DNA of 39,799 nt from positions 11,922-51,720 of the forward strand of contig PLIM01000017.1 in NCBI GenBank assembly GCA_003139355.1. Direction: 5' to 3'. Of this stretch, positions 25,278 through 32,762 are shown in pieces. The notes beneath the pieces were generated by a model. That model worked only from the letters and a program-made list of their open reading frames with translations. It did not search any database and was not told the origin of the DNA. Source of the DNA: Acidimicrobiaceae bacterium (GTDB taxonomy: Bacteria; Actinomycetota; Acidimicrobiia; Acidimicrobiales; Bog-793). Every line of letters begins with the position of its first letter. Position 1 is the stretch's first letter. Both the position numbers and the translations under genes were made by a program.

Positions 25278-26075
25278 TCAGGCAGCCGTCTGGATCTCGG
25301 CGCCCGTCATCAGCCGCACGACCTGCTCCATGTTCGTCTCAGCAGTGCGCACCACCCCGGCGCGCTGTCCCGCTCTGAGGATCAGGATCCGGGTCGTGAG
25401 CTCGAAGACCTGGGGCATGTTGTGGCTGATGAGCACGACGCTCAAGCCGCGCCCGTTGATCGCCTGGATCAGCTCCTGCATCGCCTTCGACTCGCGGACC
25501 CCGAGCGCAGCCGTCGGCTCGTCCAGGATCACGATGTGCCGCCCGAACACCACTGCCCGGCTGACTGCCACCGCCTGACGCTGGCCGCCGGAGAGGGTCT
25601 CAACTTTCTGGCGCACTGAGCCGAGACCGATGTTCAGCGAGTTCAGCTGCTCGCGCGCCTGGCGCTGCATGCTCCGCCGGTTGACGATCGGGAGCAGCCG
25701 GCCGAAGCGGCCGCCGATCCGCTCCTCCCGGCCGAGGAAGAGGTTCTCGGCGACGTCGAGCATTGGCACCACCGCCAGGTCCTGGTAGACGGTTTCGATA
25801 CCCAGGGCCTGGGCAGCGACCGGGCTGCCCATGTGGACCCGCCGGCCGTCGATCAGGACTTCACCGACGTCCGGCTGCAGCACGCCAGAGAGGATCTTGA
25901 TCAAAGTCGACTTCCCGGCGCCGTTGTCGCCCACCAGCCCCAGTACCTCTCCCGGGAGCAGGTCGAGGTCGACCTTGCTCAAGGCTTGGACGTGGCCGAA
26001 CGCCTTCGAGACGCCTCGCGCCTCCAGAACCGGCGAAGCGGTGGCGGCAGGCATCAACCCGCCGCCACCGCCCAT
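25278..26075 (-). CDS. CUT2 sugar ABC transporter ATP-binding protein (single-domain)
   Basis: ATPase of a ribose/xylose/inositol-type importer. Motifs are Walker A GLVGDNGAGKST, Q-loop TVYQDLAVVP, signature LSGGQRQAVAVSRA, Walker B IVILDEPTAAL and H-loop VLISHNM. It has one nucleotide-binding domain (265 residues), like FrcA-type proteins, rather than the duplicated ~500-residue RbsA. The frame is open further upstream but overlaps the binding-protein gene; starts at ATG 26075 (12 bp after that gene) or ATG 26054 are possible. With the binding protein and permease it makes a complete transporter in the order permease, binding protein, ATPase. Confidence 0.93.
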   Translation of the reverse strand: MGGGGGLMPAATASPVLEARGVSKAFGHVQALSKVDLDLLPGEVLGLVGDNGAGKSTLIKILSGVLQPDVGEVLIDGRRVHMGSPVAAQALGIETVYQDLAVVPMLDVAENLFLGREERIGGRFGRLLPIVNRRSMQRQAREQLNSLNIGLGSVRQKVETLSGGQRQAVAVSRAVVFGRHIVILDEPTAALGVRESKAMQELIQAINGRGLSVVLISHNMPQVFELTTRILILRAGQRAGVVRTAETNMEQVVRLMTGAEIQTAA

Positions 26076-26086
26076 AGACGAAGAGG

Positions 26087-27190
26087 TTACTTCTTCCACT
26101 TCCTGATCGGCCCTGTCGAACCGGCCGGCCCTGGTGCCTTGAACGGTGGCTCGCCCCACGCCTTGGCCGCTTGCCCGACGGACGTCGCCTTCCAGCGCGT
26201 CTGCCAGACCTTCCAGTCGGCCGGCACCACGTTGTGCGACGGCTGCGGGATCGTCTCGTGCCATCCGCCACCGGTCAGCAGGGAGTGCAGGATCGTGGTC
26301 GACTCGTACCCCCAGCCCCAGTAGTCCTGCGTCCACACCGACTGAACGATGTCATCGCGCAGGTACGCCACCACTGATGCGAGCGGGTCGAAGGACTCGA
26401 CCTTGATCTTGCCCTTGGCCTTGTCCAACAGAGGCGTTGCGCCTTCGTTGGAGAACAGGGCCCAGCCGCCGACCATCACTATCCCGTTCAGGGTGGGGTA
26501 GCTCCGGATGGTGTCCTCCAGATCCGCGATCGCGGTCGGAGTGTCGTCCATGGTGTAAACGGTGTTTAGGACCGTGATGCCCTTCCCCAGCTTGGACTTC
26601 ACGCCCAGGATGCGCTCGTTCAGGTTGAGTGCGGACGGGTCGCCGCTGATGATGACGACATTGCCCTTGCCGTGGAGCAACGTGCGCATTTCGGCGCCCA
26701 TCTTCTGCCCGACAGCGAAGCTGTTGACACCGTAGAAGCAGACGCGCTTGCTGCTGGGGGCGTCCGAGTCCCAGGTCATCACACAGATGCCCTTGCTGAT
26801 CGCCTTGTTGATCACCGGGATGTAGGCAATCGGGTCGTTGCAGCTGATACCGATCGCGTCCACCTTGGACGAAACCAGCCCTTCGAGCACGTTGATGTCG
26901 AGCTCGGTGTTGGTGGTGGTTCCGGCAGTGAAGACCGGGGTGATGTCGCCGAGCTCCTTGGCCCGCTCTTCGAGGCCGAGCTTGGCCAACGCGAACACCG
27001 GGTTGTCAAGCCCCTTAGGGACGATGGCGATCGTGTACTTTCTTTTGGGAACTAATCCTCCGAACTCCTTCGACTTCCACAACTTGGACGTCGCCAGGAC
27101 ACCAGTTGTGGCCCCTGTCAGCTTGAGGAACTGACGCCGTGTAGTACCTTTGCTAGTCTCAGAAGCGACCAGGTCAGGACTTTCGCTCAT
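26087..27190 (-). CDS. CUT2 periplasmic-type sugar-binding protein with Tat signal
   Basis: Substrate-binding protein of the RbsB/inositol family (type I periplasmic fold). The N-terminus carries a twin-arginine signal, TTRRQFLKLTGATTGVLA, so it is exported folded. The mature part begins KYTIAIVPKGLDNPVFALAK and has EGLVSSKVDAIGISCNDP and VMTWDSDAP, where the Asp contacts sugar in relatives. The C-terminal half contains ADLEDTIRSYPTLNGIVMVG. The length of 367 residues is slightly long because of the leader and a basic tail (IRKWKK). ATG 27190 has AAGGAG 11 bases upstream. It lies between the permease and ATPase genes. The sugar cannot be read from sequence. Confidence 0.93.
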   Translation of the reverse strand: MSESPDLVASETSKGTTRRQFLKLTGATTGVLATSKLWKSKEFGGLVPKRKYTIAIVPKGLDNPVFALAKLGLEERAKELGDITPVFTAGTTTNTELDINVLEGLVSSKVDAIGISCNDPIAYIPVINKAISKGICVMTWDSDAPSSKRVCFYGVNSFAVGQKMGAEMRTLLHGKGNVVIISGDPSALNLNERILGVKSKLGKGITVLNTVYTMDDTPTAIADLEDTIRSYPTLNGIVMVGGWALFSNEGATPLLDKAKGKIKVESFDPLASVVAYLRDDIVQSVWTQDYWGWGYESTTILHSLLTGGGWHETIPQPSHNVVPADWKVWQTRWKATSVGQAAKAWGEPPFKAPGPAGSTGPIRKWKK

Positions 27191-27308
27191 TTTGAATTAC
27201 ACTCCTTCTTGTCCTCGCACTGCCTATTTGTGGGTGCCCTCTCCTCCTATTCTCTTCATGTAGATGCTGACGCGATCTTAGTTCCGTTAACCCAAAGGAT
27301 ACCTCTTC

Positions 27309-28355
27309 TCAGCCGCGTCGTAAACGTCGCCGCAGCTGGTCCACCCCAATGGCGGTCAGGATCACGCACCCCACGATCATCTCGGTCCAGTAGCCCGGCA
27401 CCTGGGCCAGAGTGAGGCCGTCCGAGATCTCGCCGACCAAGGTGGCTCCCAGCAGCGTTCCGAAGAGGGTGCCCTGGCCGCCGAACAGACTGACCCCCCC
27501 GATCACCGCCGCGGCGATGACGTTCAGCTCGTCGCCGAGACCCTGGCTAGGGTTGGCCGAGCCCAAGAACGACATCAGGAGTATGCCGCCGACGGAACCG
27601 AGCAGGCCGGCCAGGGCGTACGTGAACATCTTGACTCGCCTGACCCTGATACCCAGCAGCCGGCAAGCATCCTCGTTACCGCCGACGGCGTAAATGTGAC
27701 GGCCCAGCGGGGTGTACCGGAGGAAGAGCGTCAGGGCGATGGCCAGCCCGATCATCACGACCACAGGGTTGGGGACACCGAGGATCGTCCCCTGCCCGAG
27801 ACTGTCGAACGACTGGGGCGGGTAGAGCGTAAACCCCTGGCTGTAGGCCACCGCCGCCCCGCCCACCACGCTCAACATGCCCAGGGTGGCGATGAACGGC
27901 TGCATCCCCACCACGGTGACGAGGAAGCCATTGACCAGACCCACCCCGATCCCCACACCGAGGCCGGCGAGGAGCGCGAGGGCCGTGCCGTGCCCGTCAG
28001 CCATCACCGCCGCGGCCAGCAGTCCCGACAGGCTGATGTTCGACCCCACCGAGAGATCGATGCCCTTGGTCATGATGACCATCGCCCCCCCGAGGGCGGC
28101 GATGCCGACGTAAGAGAACTCCTGGGCGGTGGTGAGGAGGTTGCTGCTGGTCATGAAGCAATGGCACGGCGAGGTGCTATTGAAGAGCACTCCCAGAACG
28201 ACGATGCCGATGAGAACGCCGATCCAGGGGACGGCCAGCAGTCCTGCCCCGCTCAGCTTGAGCACTCGGCGGAACCGGGAGACCTCTCGGCCAGGAGCGT
28301 CCTCCGACTCGAGCGGAGCGTCCTCCGGCTCACTCGCGGATCCGCTGGGCGTCAT
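27309..28355 (-). CDS. CUT2 sugar ABC transporter permease (RbsC-type)
   Basis: Membrane subunit of the ribose/xylose/inositol transporter family. A ~30-residue acidic cytoplasmic tail precedes eight to ten hydrophobic segments. Family blocks are visible: IMTKGIDLSVGSNISLSG, GMQPFIATLGM, TPLGRHIYAVGGNEDACRLL (the ATPase-contacting loop) and ANPSQGLGDELNVIAAAVIG. ATG 28355 is preferred, with AGGTGG 10 bases upstream; GTG 28382 is a longer option without a ribosome binding site. It is followed after 118 bp by the binding-protein gene, so it may be expressed partly on its own. Confidence 0.92.
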   Translation of the reverse strand: MTPSGSASEPEDAPLESEDAPGREVSRFRRVLKLSGAGLLAVPWIGVLIGIVVLGVLFNSTSPCHCFMTSSNLLTTAQEFSYVGIAALGGAMVIMTKGIDLSVGSNISLSGLLAAAVMADGHGTALALLAGLGVGIGVGLVNGFLVTVVGMQPFIATLGMLSVVGGAAVAYSQGFTLYPPQSFDSLGQGTILGVPNPVVVMIGLAIALTLFLRYTPLGRHIYAVGGNEDACRLLGIRVRRVKMFTYALAGLLGSVGGILLMSFLGSANPSQGLGDELNVIAAAVIGGVSLFGGQGTLFGTLLGATLVGEISDGLTLAQVPGYWTEMIVGCVILTAIGVDQLRRRLRRG

Positions 28356-28564
28356 CAGTCTCGCCACCTGGCCTCGCTTCACGTTCGGTACGACTCTTAG
28401 TAGCGGGAACTGAAACTACGTGTTGCGCTCTCGCACAGCAAGCAGGTTGGACGAGGCGCTGGCCAGGCGGTCATAGCGAAGGCGTCGTAAGGATCGCCGG
28501 AGGCTCGAAATCCGCAACCGGTTGGCCACTTGGCAGACCCCAAGGGTCCAGGTCGACCCAACGC

Positions 28565-29557
28565 TCAGGGTGCGATCTGTGTCTTGATCCCCCTGCCGGT
28601 TCCCGAGCGCATGGCAGTCAGCGCATCGTTGTACTCCTCCAGCGGAAAAGGAGCCCCGAGGAGCGGCAAGACGTTCACCTGACCCGCTTCCATCAGCCGG
28701 ACCGCCGTCCCGAAGCTGTTGAGAACTGCCATCGACCCCTTCACCGTGATCTCGTCGTTGAAGATCCGGAAGGGGGACAGACCGACCCTCGCCTTGACGT
28801 CAGCGACACCGAAGACGAGGAGGGTTCCACCTCGATCGACCGCATCGAAGGCCGCCTCGACGGCCTTGGGGACACCGGTGGCATCGACCACCACCTCGAA
28901 GAGCGCGTCAAGCTCTTCAGTCGAGGAGGCACACGGGCCCAGTCCGAGCGCAGTGGCCACCTCGAGACGCGGGCTGAGGGGGTCGACGATCGCAACCTCC
29001 GAGGCACCCATGGCGGCAAGGAGCTGGCCGATCAGCAGACCCATGGTCCCTGCACCGACGACAAGGGTGTGCCGACCGAGAACCTCGCCGACCTGGCGGA
29101 CGCCAAGGACCGCGCACGAGAGCGGCTCGATCATTGCGGCTTGCTCGGCGCTGAGCGCGTCCGAAACGAAATACGCGTTGGCGGCGCGGGCCTTGACGAA
29201 CTCAGCGAAAGCGCCGGGGCCCGTCACACCGACCGCGCTGTAGCGGGTGCACAAGTTCGCTCTGCCTGAGCGGCAGAAGCGGCAAGCGCCACAGTGGGTG
29301 TTGGGGTCGACCGCGATCCGCTGCCCCAGGGCTGGTCCTTCGACAGCGTTTCCCCTGGCCACGACGACCCCGCTGAACTCATGGCCGGGCACGAGTGGGT
29401 AGGACGCCAGCGGAGACTCACCATCGATGAGATGAAGGTCGGTTCCACAGACCCCGCAAGCACCGACCTCGACTACTACCTCATCGGCCCCGGGCGTCGG
29501 GTCTTCAACCTCTCCGAGCTCGAGGACGCCCGGTTCCACGATGGTCAGTGCGCGCAC
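28565..29557 (-). CDS. Zinc-dependent alcohol/polyol dehydrogenase (paralogue A)
   Basis: MDR-family dehydrogenase, 330 residues. Catalytic zinc: Cys in GVCGTD and His-Glu in PGHEFSG. Structural zinc: four Cys in HCGACRFCRSGRANLC. The cofactor loop is LVVGAGTMGLLIG. IFNDEITVKGSMAVLNSF closely matches the divergent gene at 29835-30836 (IYNDEITVVGAMAVLESY), so the pair arose by duplication. The start is GTG 29557 with AAGGAA upstream at a long spacing. It is the gene upstream of the CUT2 permease on the same strand, so it may oxidise the imported sugar or polyol. Confidence 0.93.
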   Translation of the reverse strand: MRALTIVEPGVLELGEVEDPTPGADEVVVEVGACGVCGTDLHLIDGESPLASYPLVPGHEFSGVVVARGNAVEGPALGQRIAVDPNTHCGACRFCRSGRANLCTRYSAVGVTGPGAFAEFVKARAANAYFVSDALSAEQAAMIEPLSCAVLGVRQVGEVLGRHTLVVGAGTMGLLIGQLLAAMGASEVAIVDPLSPRLEVATALGLGPCASSTEELDALFEVVVDATGVPKAVEAAFDAVDRGGTLLVFGVADVKARVGLSPFRIFNDEITVKGSMAVLNSFGTAVRLMEAGQVNVLPLLGAPFPLEEYNDALTAMRSGTGRGIKTQIAP

Positions 29558-29834
29558 CGTCCCGGCTCATTCCTTCTCGCTGGACGGCATGAAAGGTCAC
29601 TGTACCACTAGGCCACGTCGGATGACAGATATAGGGCGAGCCTGGATAACGTTGGATCAGAAGAAGGCCGGAGTAGGACTCCGAGCTATGATGCCGTTAC
29701 AATAGAGCTCACTCGCAGCACACCACTTGGGGTCGATACCCAAGTAATGGAGGTCGACACCTAGGTAAGGTTATCCTCCTAATCCGATGGGCCTGGATGG
29801 CTGATCCTATACACAACTATGAAAGGAGCCCGGA
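29558..29834. promoter_or_regulatory. 277-bp divergent control region between the two alcohol dehydrogenases
   Basis: This non-coding gap is AT-richer than the rest of the window and separates two divergent paralogous genes, so both promoters should be here. It contains a two-copy direct repeat (annotated separately). CTTGGGGTCGATACCCAAG at about 29727-29745 has inverted CTTGGG/CCCAAG ends. TATACA near 29808-29813 could be a -10 for the plus-strand gene, and AAAGGAG just before ATG 29835 is its ribosome binding site. Confidence 0.55.
29731..29770 (+). repeat. Two-copy direct repeat with 21-bp period, candidate operator
   Basis: GGTCGATACCCAAGTAATG (29731-29749) and GGTCGACACCTAGGTAAGG (29752-29770) share GGTCGAYACCYARGTAAKG. 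The period is 21 bp, two helical turns, so a bound regulator would occupy the same face twice. Each unit carries a short inverted core, GGT-CGAY-ACC. No local regulator gene is adjacent; the GntR fusion at 21821-24139 is the nearest candidate on the left. Confidence 0.6.
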
Positions 29835-30836
29835 ATGCAGGCTGTCGTAATCGAGTCACCAGGTGACATATCCATCGGCCAGATGGAGGATCCCATTCCT
29901 GGTCCTCAGGACATTGTGGTCGCAGTGCGTGCCTGTGGAATCTGCGGAACCGACATTCATTTGGCTGATGGCGAGTTCACCGCGGCACACTATCCCCTGG
30001 TTCCGGGTCACGAGTTCGCGGGCGAGGTGGTCGCTGTCGGTAAGGAAGTCTCAAGCCTCCGTCCCGGAGCGCTCGTCGCAGTGGACCCGTCACTCTATTG
30101 CGGTCACTGCCGGCCCTGTCGCTCGGGTCATGGCAACCTTTGCGAGAACTGGAACGCCGTCGGTGTCAGTGTCCCTGGTGGTGCCGCCGAGTTCGTCGCC
30201 GTGCCCGACTGGAATGCGCATCCTCTTCCCCCCGGCTTCGATATGTCGCTTGGTGCCCTCATCGAGCCGCTGTCATGCGCGGTGCACGGCTACGACCTCA
30301 TCAGGACCAAGCTCGCAGACCGCTTCCTCGTCTACGGTGCCGGGACGATGGGCCTGATGCTCTTGTTGCTGGCAAGTCGTTCCGGGGCCATATCGGTCAC
30401 TGTGGTAGAGCCGAACCTGGCACGACGCGAGAGGGCACTTTCCTTTGGTGCGACGACGGTGGTGGCGCGCGGCGACGAGCTCGACAGCCCCAAGGGCTAT
30501 GACGTGGTCATAGACGCTACGGGCGTGATCGCGGCCATCGAGGACGGCATCCGCCGAGTGCGGCGTGGAGGGACCTTCCTCCAGTTCGGCGTCGCAGCGC
30601 CAGATGCGAGGGCGAGCATCTCGCCCTATCGGATCTACAATGACGAGATCACCGTGGTCGGCGCGATGGCGGTGCTCGAGAGTTACGACCGGGCCTGTGA
30701 TCTCGCGATTGAGGCAGATCTCGGACTCCTGCGCCTCGTCAGTGACCAGTTGCCGCTCGGCGCGTATGTCGACGCTCTTGGTCGTGCCCGGCGAGGCGAG
30801 GGTTACAAGATCCACGTGCTTCCGGCAATCCGCTAG
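29835..30836 (+). CDS. Zinc-dependent alcohol/polyol dehydrogenase (paralogue B)
   Basis: MDR-family dehydrogenase, 333 residues, paralogous to the gene at 28565-29557. Catalytic zinc: Cys in GICGTD and His-Glu in PGHEFAG. Structural zinc: YCGHCRPCRSGHGNLC. The cofactor loop is LVYGAGTMGLML, and VVEPNLARRERA follows as in NAD-dependent polyol dehydrogenases. ATG 29835 has AAAGGAG at good spacing. It is divergent from its paralogue and faces the xylulokinase gene convergently. Oxidation of a sugar alcohol such as xylitol or arabinitol to a ketose feeding the xylulokinase is possible but is inference. Confidence 0.93.
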   Translation: MQAVVIESPGDISIGQMEDPIPGPQDIVVAVRACGICGTDIHLADGEFTAAHYPLVPGHEFAGEVVAVGKEVSSLRPGALVAVDPSLYCGHCRPCRSGHGNLCENWNAVGVSVPGGAAEFVAVPDWNAHPLPPGFDMSLGALIEPLSCAVHGYDLIRTKLADRFLVYGAGTMGLMLLLLASRSGAISVTVVEPNLARRERALSFGATTVVARGDELDSPKGYDVVIDATGVIAAIEDGIRRVRRGGTFLQFGVAAPDARASISPYRIYNDEITVVGAMAVLESYDRACDLAIEADLGLLRLVSDQLPLGAYVDALGRARRGEGYKIHVLPAIR

Positions 30837-30959
30837 GCCAGGACCAGAGCTGTCCTGCACTTGTCCCACAGCGGCGGCCACCAGCCGCAGCCGGCGCTCG
30901 TTCAGCAAGGGCGACCTCAACGAGAAGAGCCGAGCCAGGTCCTCCTCGCTGAGATCCAT
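30837..30959 (-). pseudogene. Transposase N-terminal remnant (ISAzo13-like)
   Basis: A minus-strand stretch starting at ATG 30959 reads MDLSEEDLARLFSLRSPLLN and then ERRLRLVAAAVGQVQ before it runs into the end of the dehydrogenase gene. The L-N-E-R-x-R-L-x-A-A pattern resembles the N-terminal region of ISAzo13-type transposases (PLLNERQRRLLAA). Only about 40 codons remain. The match is from memory of the family and is short, so the call is tentative. The rest of the gap to 31041 shows nothing else. Confidence 0.4.
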
Positions 30960-31041
30960 ACCGAGATCTCAGACCGTGCGCCTTGTTCACGCGAGGACCC
31001 TCACGGCCACCACGACCACGATGGGTGCGACACCGACATCC

Positions 31042-32529
31042 CTACAGCGCCTCGAACCACGGTTCGAGGCGCTGGTAGGCCTCCACGAACAGAGCATGCG
31101 CCCGGGCGTAACGGTCGTGCGCTTCAGGATCGGGTAGCTCCTCCTCCCGAACCTTGGAGAACCGCTTGGCCACCTCGAAATTCTCGAAGATGCCGACACC
31201 GACGCCACCGACTATCGCCGCGCCCAACGAGGTCGCCTCGTCGACAAGGTCCCGTCGACGTACTGGCACGCCCCAGGTGTCGGCGAGAATCCGTAGCAGG
31301 TGTGACGAGTTGGCGGCACCGCCAATTGCGTCGACATGATCAATTCGTGCGCCGTTCTCGGTGAATGCCTGCAGGCAGCTGTACAGGTTGAAGGCCACCC
31401 CTTCGACAACGGCTCTGGCAAGATGTTCTGGGCCGTGACGCAGCTCGAGGCCGGCGAACACTGCCCGTGCGCGGGGATTCCAATAGGGCGAGCGTTCACC
31501 CAGCAGGTACGGAAGAAAATACAGCCCGTCCTCGCTTGCCCGGGCGCCAGCGGCAGCTTCTAACAGACGTTCGTAGCGGCCGTCTTCTCCCGGCGCCAGG
31601 ACATCGATGATCCACTGCAGCGACGCACCGCCGGCTTGCATGGTGGCTGTCGGCGTGTAGCAGCCCGGAACCACGTGGTTGAACGTCATCGATCGCATCT
31701 TCGGATCATGCAGCGGCGCCTCAGCGGCAAGCGAGACCCAGGCGGACGAACCGAGGTAGGCATAGGCGCCGCAACTGGAGTCGACAATTCCCGCGCCCAA
31801 GCCGGCCATGGGCCCGTCGCCTCCGCCCAGCACGACCGGTGTTCCCACTCGCAGCCCGGTGGCTGCGGCGGCCGGAGGGGTCACCGTACCCACGACGGTC
31901 GTCGACGCTGCGATCTCCGGCAGCAGCGTCTTGGCGATGGAGGCAGCCTCCAGGAGCTCCTCGGACCAGGTGCCGCACTGCTGATCGAAGGCGTTGGTGC
32001 CGCTGGCGTCGGATGGATCGGTGACGAGGACCCCGGTCAGACGGTGCACCATGAAGTCCTTGGCCAATACCACGTGAGCTGTCCGGGCGAACACCTCGGG
32101 CTCGTTGTCGCGCACCCACATGATCTTTTCCAAGGAATACGTTGGATTGAGCCGGTGGCCGGTGATCCTGTAGGCGTTGTCCATGCCCACGCGTTCGATG
32201 AGCTGATTCGTCTGTTCCGTCGAACGTGTGTCGGCCCAGATGATCGCCGGACGCACGGGTTGGCCCTTGTTGTCCAACAAGACGGCCCCCATCATCTGAC
32301 CAGAGAAGCACACACCGGCGATCTTCTCTCTGGCGCGCGGGACAGACTGGATCAGACGGCACGTCGCCTCGCACAGGGCCTGCCACCATGCCTCGGGGTC
32401 CTGTTCGGCCATCCCTCTCGCGCCGAAGTCGGTTCCATAACGCGCGGTGTCCGCAGCAACGACACGGCCGTCGGCGTCGACCAGCGTTGCCTTGTCCCCC
32501 GTGGTGCCGAGATCGTGCGAGATGATCAT
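31042..32529 (-). CDS. xylB: Xylulokinase-like FGGY carbohydrate kinase
   Basis: Phosphorylates a ketose, probably D-xylulose. N-terminal phosphate loop: SHDLGTTGDKATLVD. Other family blocks: GVCFSGQMMGAVLLD, WADTRSTEQ, SLEKIMWVRDNEP, Asp of VLGGGDGPMAGLGAG, and the C-terminal IGGAANSSHLLRIL. The length of 495 residues is typical for XylB. The frame is open upstream to 32616, but ATG 32529 follows AGAAGGAAG at normal spacing and starts at the conserved first strand. It may complete xylose use with xylA at 3886-5070, though the two are about 26 kb apart. Ribulose or another ketose cannot be excluded. Confidence 0.85.
   Translation of the reverse strand: MIISHDLGTTGDKATLVDADGRVVAADTARYGTDFGARGMAEQDPEAWWQALCEATCRLIQSVPRAREKIAGVCFSGQMMGAVLLDNKGQPVRPAIIWADTRSTEQTNQLIERVGMDNAYRITGHRLNPTYSLEKIMWVRDNEPEVFARTAHVVLAKDFMVHRLTGVLVTDPSDASGTNAFDQQCGTWSEELLEAASIAKTLLPEIAASTTVVGTVTPPAAAATGLRVGTPVVLGGGDGPMAGLGAGIVDSSCGAYAYLGSSAWVSLAAEAPLHDPKMRSMTFNHVVPGCYTPTATMQAGGASLQWIIDVLAPGEDGRYERLLEAAAGARASEDGLYFLPYLLGERSPYWNPRARAVFAGLELRHGPEHLARAVVEGVAFNLYSCLQAFTENGARIDHVDAIGGAANSSHLLRILADTWGVPVRRRDLVDEATSLGAAIVGGVGVGIFENFEVAKRFSKVREEELPDPEAHDRYARAHALFVEAYQRLEPWFEAL
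31045..31074 (-). terminator. Perfect 14-bp palindrome inside the last codons of the kinase gene
   Basis: Arms 31045-31058 and 31061-31074 are exact reverse complements around two bases. They lie entirely in the coding sequence for the C-terminal QRLEPWFEAL, ending at the TAG. Such a stem could act as a terminator or protect the 3' end of the mRNA. There is no following U tract. Confidence 0.55.
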
Positions 32530-32705
32530 TGCCAGACTTCCTTCTGGTTGGATCGGCGGCTCATCCGGTCTATCACCACGGCTTGACCAACCAATTGGGT
32601 CGGCGATCAGCGCCACCCTCCACGAGCCTCACGTCGCCGGCCGCAATTCGCCCTGCACTGCTCGAGCTGCTCCGGCAATTGCGTGTCCTCACGCTGCAGT
32701 TTCGC

Positions 32706-32746
32706 TGTCACTCCACTGAAGTCAGCGTGTCATCTCCACTGAAGTC
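32706..32746. repeat. Two-copy TGTCA-CTCCACTGAAGTC repeat, possible insertion-sequence end
   Basis: TGTCACTCCACTGAAGTC (32706-32723) and TGTCATCTCCACTGAAGTC (32728-32746) are nearly identical, with a 22-23 bp period. They sit in the 233-bp gap between nrdJ and xylB. Tandem copies beginning TGTCA resemble the multiple terminal repeats of IS21-family elements, but no transposase is nearby, so this would be a solitary end. A regulator-binding site is the alternative. Confidence 0.45.
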
Positions 32747-32762
32747 CCGGAGCAACTCGACA

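Noticed and set aside
26076-26336. N-terminal extension of the CUT2 ATPase
   Set aside because: It overlaps the end of the binding-protein gene on the same strand in another frame and has no ABC homology.
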